Positions 1 to 5,811 of a DNA stretch of 7,548 bases are shown piece by piece (within the stretch, counting starts at the first letter, position 1; the number at the start of each line of letters is the position of its first letter). The notes beneath the pieces were generated by a model that saw only the letters and a list, made by a program, of their open reading frames with translations, ran no database searches and was not told the DNA's origin. Source of the DNA: an uncultured Lachnospiraceae bacterium (GTDB lineage: Bacteria > Bacillota > Clostridia > Lachnospirales > Lachnospiraceae); NCBI GenBank assembly GCA_910588285.1, contig CAJUQB010000159.1, positions 1 to 7,548 of the forward strand, in the 5' to 3' direction. The position numbers were made by a program, and so were the translations under genes.

Positions 1-14
1 TTTTAGCCATAGAA

Positions 15-54
15 AGAGCCGGAATTTCCTTATTTTCCAAGGAATTCCGGCTTT
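15..54. terminator. Hairpin, possible bidirectional terminator
   Basis: An inverted repeat pairs AGCCGGAATTTCCTT (17-31) with AAGGAATTCCGGCT (39-52) around a 7-nt loop, with a single bulged T. The stem is about 14 bp and GC-rich at its base. Only a short T run follows on the plus strand (TTT at 52-54), and a CTCTTTCT tract follows on the minus strand, so termination is plausible in either direction but not strong. It may close a gene lying left of the window. Confidence 0.5.
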
Positions 55-69
55 GCTGGTCATTTCAAG

Positions 70-113
70 TGTTGAAAATGGGATAATATCACTTTTTCCA
101 ATAATTTTCAACA
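70..113. repeat. 10-bp perfect inverted repeat upstream of the transposase relic
   Basis: TGTTGAAAAT (70-79) is exactly complementary to ATTTTCAACA (104-113), separated by 24 nt. The segment GGGATAATAT (80-89) inside it matches the reverse complement of 886-895 (GGAATAATAT) at 9 of 10 positions, and 886-895 lies just downstream of the transposase relic. These could be remains of insertion-sequence ends or an outward hairpin, but no target-site duplication was recognised. Confidence 0.35.
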
Positions 114-162
114 AAATAATCATTTATCTTCAATAAGTCTTTTAGCTAAATCCCGAAAAATC

Positions 163-171
163 TGCTATAAT
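163..171 (+). promoter_or_regulatory. Extended -10 promoter for the transposase relic
   Basis: TGCTATAAT contains a perfect -10 hexamer (166-171) preceded by the TGn extension. No good -35 hexamer lies 16-18 nt upstream, which is tolerated by extended -10 promoters. It sits 41 bp upstream of the ATG at 212, which has the ribosome site AGAGGTGG (201-208). Confidence 0.6.
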
Positions 172-211
172 GAATGGGGATTTTCATTATATACTAAAGC
201 AGAGGTGGACT

Positions 212-855
212 ATGATACAGATATGCCAAAAAGATAAAGAAAAGGTATTCGAAGCAATCCGCACTGGGAAAATAGATGCAGCAGAAATGTCATTTCCCAA
301 CCTGATAGATGACATCCTCCTGTGCCTTGCCGTTGCTGCCAAACTCAAATGCAAGACCCGCCTTACGGATGTCCCAATTAATGCCTGTGTTGTGCATGAC
401 AGAAAGACAGACAAATATTTTGTATTCATGACAACAGACACCGGCAGGACTGCACGGCAGATCATAAATACCTACGAACTGCGTCTGGAAATCGAAAAAG
501 ATTTCCGATGAAGGATTTCTGGAAGCTGGAAGACTTCAAGAGTACAAAATACAACTATATTACCTACCATATCGTAATGACGCTGGTGGGATACCTTTAT
601 TTCCAGATATACAAAAACCTGGACGAAGGGAAAAAATATTCAGGGAAATCCCTGCCTGTCATAGTGAAGAACTACAAGGAGACAAGGCCTAAATCAGTCA
701 TTATTTATGTCGGACAGTATTTTGGCATTTTTCCCTTCCTTGAATTCCTACAGCTCTATGCAGAATGCACTTTAGACGCAACTGTATCCATGCTCGAAGC
801 AATGCCGGAAGATGCAAGGATCAAAGTAAATATCTTCACTTACTTTGAATACTAA
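212..855 (+). pseudogene. Decayed IS4-like DDE transposase, internally deleted and frameshifted
   Basis: Two overlapping frames make up one transposase remnant. Frame 1 runs from the ATG at 212, chosen for its AGAGGTGG ribosome site, to the TGA at 509-511. Frame 2 runs from the ATG at 508 to the TAA at 853-855. Across the junction the residues YELRLEIEKDFR and then KDFWKLEDFKSTKYN recall the C-terminal catalytic region of IS4-like transposases, with a Y-x2-R-x3-E signature. The expected Lys after the Glu falls beyond the frameshift. About 210 residues remain, against roughly 400-450 in full-length relatives. An N-terminal stretch (MSFPNLIDDI, LAVAAKLKCKTRLTD) is joined directly to the late segment VPINACVVHD, so the middle with the two catalytic Asp residues is missing. 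The family placement is from memory of related proteins. It cannot be an active transposase, although the promoter is intact. Confidence 0.75.
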
Positions 856-877
856 TGTTCCTATAATAGATTTTTAG

Positions 878-1180
878 TGTTTTCAATATTATTCCTCTAA
901 TGGCATACTTTGCATTCTCACGCACCTCTTTTTAATCCAGATTGCTCAAGATGGAAAAATTTCTGATGATGAAATTAAAGATTTCGCATTTATCAGTAAA
1001 AAATTGGATGAAGTCTCTTTAGCTATTGATTCATTAAATCTATGGGTCGATAAAACGATCAGCCAAAATGAAATTAATGTAGATTTACTTAATGCAGAAA
1101 AAAGAAAAGCTTGTCTATTAACAATAAGTGGGCATATCCCTCTTTCGAAATATGCCTCTCTATCACAAAGCTTCCCATAA
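878..1180 (+). pseudogene. 3' fragment of a regulator-like helical protein
   Basis: The plus-strand frame is open from 878 and has no convincing start. From about 935 it reads like a real protein: IQIAQDGKISDDEIKDF, then FISKKLDEVSLAIDSLNLWV and DKTISQNEINVDLLNAEKR, ending at TAA 1178-1180. The heptad-like pattern of acidic and hydrophobic residues suggests two or three helices. It is reminiscent of the C-terminal region of XRE-type phage or ICE regulators in Clostridia, but that match is from memory and weak. No helix-turn-helix part is present. Its upstream boundary coincides with the end of the transposase relic, so the insertion may have removed the 5' part. The last 25 residues may be unrelated sequence. 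Confidence 0.4.
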
Positions 1181-1189
1181 ATGTCTAAA

Positions 1190-1288
1190 TGGCTCAATGT
1201 GGAATCGAACCACATCCTTCCCCTTCATAAATGCATTTCCTCAAATGCACTTATGAAGGGGGACGTCCTACCGGTGGACTATTGAGCC
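1190..1288 (-). ncRNA. tRNA-like RNA with a 19-bp hairpin instead of an anticodon arm
   Basis: Read on the minus strand, a 7-bp acceptor stem pairs GGCTCAA (1288-1282) with TTGAGCC (1197-1191), with discriminator A at 1190. U8 A9 follow, then a 4-bp D stem GTCC/GGAC with loop ACCGGTA holding the conserved GG, then G26. The T arm TGTGG-TTCGATT-CCACA is canonical, preceded by the 5-nt variable loop AAGGA. In place of the anticodon arm stands a 19-bp helix (1261-1243 with 1238-1220), one G-U pair only, capped by GAGG (1242-1239). There is no anticodon loop, and CCA is not encoded. An extra U-A pair (1289/1190) could extend the acceptor to 8 bp. The base at 15 is C and at 48 is A, so the usual Levitt pair is absent. 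The 5' strand of the acceptor overlaps the last codons of the HEPN gene, which suggests processing from its mRNA. It cannot decode; a decoy, antitoxin or protein-binding RNA is inferred. Confidence 0.85.
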
Positions 1289-2115
1289 ATAACCAAATCA
1301 ACCAAGTGCGATATTTGGCCTTCTAATGTATGATCTACTGCAAATACAGTATTTAAATATGCAACAATCACTCTCTCACAGCGCTGTCGGTCATACCTTT
1401 TCCACTTAACTATTTGCTTATGCGGTATCTTTAATATGATTTTCTCATAATCATATGCAATATTTTGAAACAGATAGGTAGCCAGTTCAACACATGAACG
1501 GGCAAACATTACAAAATCATCAAAAGATATATTCGCATATTCATTCGGTGCTGATAACTTATCAAACTTAGCGTCTTTTTTATAGTTGTATTTCTGTATC
1601 TGATTATAAGCTCTAACATAATTTTTGTAAACCTCTGCCCGTTTACCAACATTACATAAATTATGTACACTTAAATTTCTTACAAATCGATAATATTCAC
1701 AGAGATCATAAATCTCTTGTATATTCTTTGGCAATTTCTCAGGTACAAGATTTCTAGTGATACAGCTTAAATATGATTCACCAGTTAATCTTACTTGATA
1801 AGTATTTCTTCCATATATTTTTAACTGTTCCTCGACTTCCTTCAGAAATGTTTCCAAACACAAGTGGACATTGACAATATAGTTTCTTGATATTGCATAA
1901 ATCATAGCTTCCGCATCATAATTTGTCAGTGTTACCTCATTTTTTGTAGCCAAACAAATAAACTTTTCTCTGCTGACAATATCCTGCGCATGATCATTAA
2001 CAAAACACCTTTTCGATAATTCCATGAACTGGCAAATTGCACAGTATTGTCCTAAAATATCCTTAAAACGATTCAACACATTTTTTTCTTGCATTTTTCC
2101 TATTTTCATAAGCAT
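1279..2115 (-). CDS. HEPN-type protein, putative ribonuclease or toxin
   Basis: The 278-residue protein is largely alpha-helical. It carries the segment YYRFVRNLSVHN at about residues 141-152, in which R146 and H151 form the R-x4-H motif of HEPN ribonucleases, with N147 directly after the Arg as is common. Upstream helices (about 67-105) and downstream helices (about 160-225) would complete the fold. No second domain is recognised. The ATG at 2115 has poor spacing; GGGGTG (2117-2122) lies 7 nt from the ATG at 2109 (residue 3), which is a better start, and the ATG at 2094 is also possible. The gene follows the YaiI gene by 23 nt, is clearly more AT-rich than its operon neighbours, and so looks acquired. 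Its final codons ATG GCT CAA TAG form the 5' end of the tRNA-like RNA. The motif is seen; RNase activity and toxicity are inferred. Confidence 0.8.
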   Translation of the reverse strand: MLMKIGKMQEKNVLNRFKDILGQYCAICQFMELSKRCFVNDHAQDIVSREKFICLATKNEVTLTNYDAEAMIYAISRNYIVNVHLCLETFLKEVEEQLKIYGRNTYQVRLTGESYLSCITRNLVPEKLPKNIQEIYDLCEYYRFVRNLSVHNLCNVGKRAEVYKNYVRAYNQIQKYNYKKDAKFDKLSAPNEYANISFDDFVMFARSCVELATYLFQNIAYDYEKIILKIPHKQIVKWKRYDRQRCERVIVAYLNTVFAVDHTLEGQISHLVDLVMAQ

Positions 2116-2138
2116 ACACCCCGACTCACCATTTGGAT

Positions 2139-2621
2139 CTATTCTTCAAGATCTGCTCTTTCATCAGCAGAATTGCTCTTTTTCGCCGCCAACACCATTC
2201 TCTCAAATGACTGCCGGAATTGCTCATCATCTTCCTCTGTGCGTTTCTTCGGCCCTTTCACATGATTTTTGCGGGATGCCCTCCGCGCCTTTTTATTGAA
2301 ATGCCGTTCCATCAGCAGCTGGTCAATATTTTCATCTGTGTACCATTTCCCAGACTGATGGATCGCATAAGCCCCCTTCCCCAGTGCCATTGCAGCCACG
2401 CCATAATCCTGGGTTACTACGACATCCCCCCGATGGCACATACTGATCAGTTTATAATCCACTGCATCCGCCCCAGCTCCCACCACCACAATATCACTGT
2501 AATCTGACCGCAATACATGATTCGTATCACAAAGCAAGGTCACGGGAACATCGTGTTTTTCCCCGATCTCCTCCACGATACCAACCACCGGGCAGGCATC
2601 CGCATCCACAAAGATCCGCAT
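2139..2621 (-). CDS. UPF0178 (YaiI/YqxD, DUF188) family protein
   Basis: The protein of about 160 residues opens with MRIFVDADACPV, the hallmark of the YaiI/YqxD family, a PIN-like fold with acidic residues at the start of the first strand (DADACP). Further family features are the CDTNH segment after the second strand, GADAVDYKLI near residue 50 and VVTQDYGVAAMAL near residue 70. A basic tail (KKARRASRKNHVKGPKKR) follows. Length is normal. The ATG at 2621 is chosen because the DADACP core begins there and GGGGGGTG precedes it; the frame is open to 2657 without another good site. The start lies one base after the stop of the PAS gene, so translation is probably coupled. The biochemical role of the family is not established; nuclease activity is suggested only by the fold. 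Confidence 0.93.
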   Translation of the reverse strand: MRIFVDADACPVVGIVEEIGEKHDVPVTLLCDTNHVLRSDYSDIVVVGAGADAVDYKLISMCHRGDVVVTQDYGVAAMALGKGAYAIHQSGKWYTDENIDQLLMERHFNKKARRASRKNHVKGPKKRTEEDDEQFRQSFERMVLAAKKSNSADERADLEE

Positions 2622-2622
2622 C

Positions 2623-3327
2623 TTACACCCCCCTGGCCTCGTCCTGCCACAAATCATAAAGCTTCATGGTCTCCGGATTCCTGTACTCATGCTTTTCATA
2701 ATACCCGATCAGTTTCCCGCCTTCACGCAGGGCGGCCATATATACATCCCTATTCTCCTTCTTATTGTGGAATGTATAGACGAGATTATGGCTTTCATCC
2801 TCTGCAAACCATTCAACCACCTGTCTGATCTTTTCCCTGGACTCCGGGTTATGGCAGTCCAGAAGGCTCTTTCCGATCAGCTTGTCCCCGCCCCAGCCGG
2901 CATAATGCGCTGCCCCGGCCGGATTCATATATATAATATCGTTTTCCAGGTCACAGATCACCACCGGGCACCGATCCTGGTCGATAAGACTCCGGTAGTA
3001 GCTGACATAGGATCGGAATTTCTGCTGTTTTTCATTCTCCAGCCGCTTCTGGAGATGGGGTTTCTTCCTGTGGTAATAGCTGATAATCTCACCGTCCGGA
3101 ATCCATATCCCGGCTTTTTCGATGTTATCCAGAACCGAGCCGATGATCTGCACGTCTGCTGCTGCATCCGGAATCCTTTCATTTTGGGTTGCATAGCTCT
3201 TGTATGCCTCATATACCCATCCGGTAATCTTATCCTTCTGCTTCATTTTCAGGTTATGGAAGGTTTTATTCATCTGCAAAAGCCTGCCGTCAACCTGTTT
3301 ATGTACCTTTGTCTTCTTCCCTGACAT
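2623..3327 (-). CDS. PAS-domain protein with conserved N-terminal helical region
   Basis: A 234-residue soluble protein with no signal peptide or membrane segment. Residues about 18-95 (from MNKTFHNLKMKQ to HLQKRLENE) form a conserved helical region seen, from memory, in Lachnospiraceae proteins of unknown role. Residues about 115-210 form a PAS domain: CPVVICDLENDIIYMNPAGAAHYAG, then GKSLLDCHNPESREKI and a strand ending YTFHNKKENRDVYMAALREGGKLIGYYE. No histidine kinase, GGDEF or DNA-binding output domain is attached, so it may be a stand-alone sensor. The N-terminal half is rich in Lys and Arg. AGGAG sits 8 nt before the ATG. The gene is coupled to the YaiI gene (stop and start one base apart). 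The ligand is unknown. Confidence 0.85.
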   Translation of the reverse strand: MSGKKTKVHKQVDGRLLQMNKTFHNLKMKQKDKITGWVYEAYKSYATQNERIPDAAADVQIIGSVLDNIEKAGIWIPDGEIISYYHRKKPHLQKRLENEKQQKFRSYVSYYRSLIDQDRCPVVICDLENDIIYMNPAGAAHYAGWGGDKLIGKSLLDCHNPESREKIRQVVEWFAEDESHNLVYTFHNKKENRDVYMAALREGGKLIGYYEKHEYRNPETMKLYDLWQDEARGV

Positions 3328-3351
3328 GGCTGCCTCTCCTGCCTTTCCGTT

Positions 3352-3372
3352 ATATGGCGATTTCTGCCATAT
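3352..3372. promoter_or_regulatory. 7-bp inverted repeat in the leader of the PAS gene
   Basis: ATATGGC (3352-3358) and GCCATAT (3366-3372) are perfect complements around a 7-nt spacer, centred about 35 nt upstream of the PAS gene start. It could be an operator or a small leader hairpin. A TATTAT -10-like element (minus strand, 3410-3415) lies further upstream with only a weak -35, so a promoter in this 119-nt gap is plausible but not firm. Confidence 0.35.
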
Positions 3373-3446
3373 GATTCATCCTATACCGGATGATCTGCAC
3401 TGCCTGTTTATAATACACCCCATGTTCTTTCTTTAAAATAAGGCCT

Positions 3447-4196
3447 CTACTTTAACACCTTCCTGAGCTGTTTTTCCTCTGCCGCAGGATACAATTCCTC
3501 CGCATGTTCCAACATCCGGCTCCACGAAGCTTCCGGCTCCTCGCAATATCTGCTTGTAACATAATCGTATCCCCACAGCTGCTCCGGCCTGGAGTAAATG
3601 GCAATATTCCATCCATATTCCTCTCCCCTTTTATTCCTGCGTCTCTTAAAATCCTTCATGCAAAGATAGGTCTGCATCTGGAGCGCCGTAATCATGCCTT
3701 CAAAATTTTTCTCCCCGCCTTTTCCATAACCGGCATTTTTCTTTATCTCATAAGAATATAGCTGCTCCTGGTCCTCAAAAAGATCCATGATCCGCTTATG
3801 CCTTACAGAGGCCAGCCCATCCTCCCATCTTGCATCGAAATCATACCCGTCTCTCCGGTAATTTGCAAAATAGGGAAACCATTCCCTGGAAATGAAACCG
3901 GCTTTTTTGTCAAAAAACTTGCCATAGGCGATTTCTCCGGTTCTGGCTATGGCCTCCCTCCAAATCCACGGGTCTGTCTTCGGCTCCCCGCTCCACCAAT
4001 CATTTGACGCCGTATGTTCCTCTAAAGAAAACCCTGGAATGTCATTTCTAAATAATGGCAGGAATCCTATTTTATGAATATATTCCATTGCCTCGCCTGC
4101 TGTATGGATGCATCCCGGTGCATCCCAATCCACGCCATGCATGATCCATTCTCCTGACTCGCTTGCCATAAATACCCCCATTCTGGGAAATCCCAA
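3447..4196 (-). CDS. AlkZ-related-type conserved protein
   Basis: About 240 residues, soluble. The segment IGFLPLFRNDIPGFSLEEHT, followed by WWSGEPKTDPWIWR and then AYGKFFDKKAGFISREWFPYFANYRR, matches my recollection of a family usually named AlkZ-related protein in Firmicutes and Bacteroidetes. Later pieces (YSYEIKKNAGYGKGGEKNFEGMI in part, LQMQTYLCMKDFKRRRNKRGEEYGW) fit the same family and suggest a winged-helix-like second half. AlkZ itself is an interstrand-crosslink DNA glycosylase, but the relatives are not shown to be glycosylases and the QxQ/QxD catalytic motif of AlkZ is not evident here. The longest frame starts at TTG 4196. ATG 4181 or ATG 4169 (after GGGGG, 5 nt away) are more likely starts. 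It ends in TAG at 3447-3449, with no clear terminator after it. Confidence 0.75.
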   Translation of the reverse strand: MGFPRMGVFMASESGEWIMHGVDWDAPGCIHTAGEAMEYIHKIGFLPLFRNDIPGFSLEEHTASNDWWSGEPKTDPWIWREAIARTGEIAYGKFFDKKAGFISREWFPYFANYRRDGYDFDARWEDGLASVRHKRIMDLFEDQEQLYSYEIKKNAGYGKGGEKNFEGMITALQMQTYLCMKDFKRRRNKRGEEYGWNIAIYSRPEQLWGYDYVTSRYCEEPEASWSRMLEHAEELYPAAEEKQLRKVLK

Positions 4197-4223
4197 TGCA
4201 ATAGGTTCCCCCTGTCCTTAATA

Positions 4224-4310
4224 TCATGATAACAATTCATGTAGACTTACTCGATGCCACTCGTTTACAATGGAATAGGCATCTTGCTGTTCGAGATATT
4301 CCCCTTTCAT
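4224..4310 (-). pseudogene. Short protein-like frame of 28 codons, possible gene remnant
   Basis: Between the lectin-like frame and the AlkZ-related gene, the minus strand reads MKGEYLEQQDAYSI, continues VNEWHRVSLHELLS and stops at TGA 4224-4226. There is no good ribosome site before the ATG at 4308-4310, and a stop lies five codons upstream. The composition looks protein-like, as if it were the C-terminus of a lost gene, but no family was recognised. A 10-bp palindrome TATCATGATA (4222-4231) overlaps its end. Confidence 0.25.
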
Positions 4311-4350
4311 CTGAATTAAAAATCACAGCATTTCCCTAATTTTTTCTATC

Positions 4351-4920
4351 TCAGTTTTCATATTCACATATATACCCCACTCTTCCTGAATAAGAAGGTG
4401 CGGCAGATAAAATATCATCCGGCACATCATTTAAATAACATCTGTCATCTGATTTTCGGTAAAAAAGAACCACATAATCCTCATCAACCTCTACGCCACT
4501 TTCTGTTAGTCCTGTGTAACTCGGCTCTCCTTCAAGCCAAAAATTTTCAAACAGCGCCTTGTAAAAACTCAGCATACTATAATAAACAATCTGGCTCTCT
4601 GATTCAATCCAATGATAGCCAAAACTATTTTCTTCATCTTTATTGTTTGCCCCTACAAAAAATGTAATATTTGACTTTTTTTCCGAAATGATCTGATCCT
4701 GAATCCGTTCCATTTCTTCCCAAGAAGTAATTGTAGCAAGATAGCCCCCCTTTTCCCTGCATAAAGCCGCCGCTTCTTCCCATGTCAGGTCTTCCACCAT
4801 CAATTCATAACGATGCCCTGCCGAGGTGACATCACCTGTTTTTAAAATGGAAAGCATTTCCTTAAGGATATAATATTTTTCTGGACGCCTTTGCCGTTCC
4901 TGTGGATACACTTCATTCAG
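4351..4920 (-). pseudogene. C-type-lectin-like domain cut off by an amber codon
   Basis: This frame is exactly in phase with the upstream lipoprotein and separated from it only by TAG at 4921-4923. Counting from the GTG at 4911, residues about 33-184 form a C-type lectin-like domain: HRYELMVEDLTWEEAAALCREK in part, then GGYLATITSWEE, a central FFVGANN and WIESE, then FWLEGEPSYTG, CYLNDVPDD at the position of the WND motif, and the closing GYICEYEN. C51 and C182 would give the long disulfide. The start is poor: GTG 4911 has no ribosome site, and the ATG at 4854 is preceded only by AAGGA at very short spacing and would sacrifice little of the domain. The likeliest reading is the C-terminal half of a surface lipoprotein gene broken by a nonsense change (CAG to TAG is one base). 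Independent expression is possible. Confidence 0.75.
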
Positions 4921-5574
4921 CTACGTCTTGTATTCATCTTCGCTAACTTCAGTCCCATTCCATTTATATGTATATATCATTTCTTCAGCTGGCCACTCAT
5001 ACCCCCATTCTCCACCTTCAACCGGACACCATTTTCCATCCCGAATGGTAAATATGTAATCATAATAACATCCCATGAGCCCATCTGAATTGCAAATGAG
5101 ATTCCCCTTCTCAATGTACGTAACATTTAAACGTGATGACTGCCATTCATCTACGACACCGTCATGAAATGTTAAAATCTTGCACCCACCTGCCTCGAAT
5201 CCGCTATCCATCAGCAGCTCTGGAATATCATCTTCATCCACATAAATTAGGCTATAAGTATAATTGCTGGCTGCCTCCATTATATCCAAATAAGAAAGAT
5301 ACGCAGTCTTCCAATCTGGCTCACTTAGAATCTCACCTCCCAAATCTTCATGAATGTCGTCTTGTTTATTGTCATCTGCAATAGTATTTTGCTCCTCATC
5401 CGCCTCTTTTTCCTTACTACTCCCCTCCAGATCCTTTATAGAATCCTTGATGACCTTACCAGCCCCACCTACCTCCGTAATGCTCTTTTCCTCTGAAATA
5501 ATTTCATTCTTTCCACATGCACATAAAATTGTCATGGTAATACAAGTAAGTATCATAACTGCTAGTCTCTTCAT
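4921..5574 (-). CDS. Lipoprotein with acidic linker and conserved Clostridia surface domain
   Basis: The start at 5574 is chosen because a lipoprotein signal peptide follows directly: MKRLAVMILTCITMTILCAC, lipobox L-C-A-C with probable lipidated C20. AAAGGG lies about 11 nt upstream. The longer open frame to 5658 adds non-signal sequence and is rejected. Residues about 21-85 are a charged, Glu/Asp/Lys-rich linker that should extend the protein from the membrane. Residues about 88-200 form a domain I recall as common in Lachnospiraceae lipoproteins: WKTAYLSYLD, YSLIYVDEDDIPELLMDSGF, GGCKILTFHDGVVDEWQ, and NLICNSDGLMGCYYDYIF. Its role is unknown. The frame ends at TAG, in phase with a lectin-like domain that probably belonged to the same protein of about 406 residues. 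Membrane-anchored, cell-surface location is inferred. Confidence 0.85.
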   Translation of the reverse strand: MKRLAVMILTCITMTILCACGKNEIISEEKSITEVGGAGKVIKDSIKDLEGSSKEKEADEEQNTIADDNKQDDIHEDLGGEILSEPDWKTAYLSYLDIMEAASNYTYSLIYVDEDDIPELLMDSGFEAGGCKILTFHDGVVDEWQSSRLNVTYIEKGNLICNSDGLMGCYYDYIFTIRDGKWCPVEGGEWGYEWPAEEMIYTYKWNGTEVSEDEYKT

Positions 5575-5644
5575 ACTTTTATCATCCCTTTCTGGAGATA
5601 TGAACCTGCGCTGCTTCTGGTTCGGCTGGTTTGACAATTGCATT

Positions 5645-5811
5645 TCAATCATATCCAAACTGCTCTACTTCCCTCTGTTGGTCAAATAATGCCATCATGA
5701 TGCTCAAAACTTCCTTTTCCCCTTCTGCCAAATACGCTCTCAACACATCCTGGTTTTTGTATCCTCCGGATGAACAGTCTGGTAGAGCTGCAGGGCATAT
5801 TTTTGTAATTC
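5645..5811 (-). pseudogene. Frameshifted protein remnant between two lipoprotein genes
   Basis: Directly after the TAG of the YARHG gene, and in its frame, the minus strand reads ELQKYALQLYQTVHPEDTK and stops soon after. Another frame continues the protein-like sequence with KNQDVLRAYLAEGEKEVL, SIMMALFDQQREVEQFGYD and ends at TGA 5645-5647. The two pieces look like one helical C-terminal region interrupted by a small frameshift. It faintly recalls the tail of Rpn/PD-(D/E)XK transposase-like proteins of Clostridia, from memory only. There is no start codon and no ribosome site. Confidence 0.45.

Noticed and set aside
494..511. Programmed -1 frameshift in the transposase at GAAAAAG
   Set aside because: The A run is too short for a proper A-AAA-AAG heptamer in phase, a -1 shift would give the wrong Glu-Lys spacing, and the gene lacks its catalytic centre anyway.
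946..1215. Minus-strand frame of 89 codons beginning MWFDSTLSHLD
   Set aside because: Its first residues come from the T arm and acceptor of the tRNA-like RNA, it lacks a ribosome site, and the opposite strand has a much more protein-like frame.
1222..1261. Reading the tRNA-like element as an ordinary tRNA with anticodon TCA in a CTTCATA loop (Sec or UGA suppressor)
   Set aside because: No 3' strand follows to close a 5-bp stem next to that loop; the bases are instead fully paired in the long hairpin.
1220..1261. The long hairpin as a plain terminator of the HEPN operon
   Set aside because: No T run follows the stem on either strand, and it is flanked by exact D and T arms and an acceptor stem, which a terminator would not have.
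2689..3324. Long plus-strand frame of 211 codons opposite the PAS gene
   Set aside because: It is the antisense shadow of a gene with clear PAS motifs, a ribosome site and operon coupling; no ribosome site supports it.
4351..5811. Genome-wide recoding of TAG (pyrrolysine or amber suppression)
   Set aside because: TAG also ends the YaiI, AlkZ-related, HEPN and YARHG genes at natural family lengths, so it is an ordinary stop here, and no tRNA with a CUA anticodon is present in the window.
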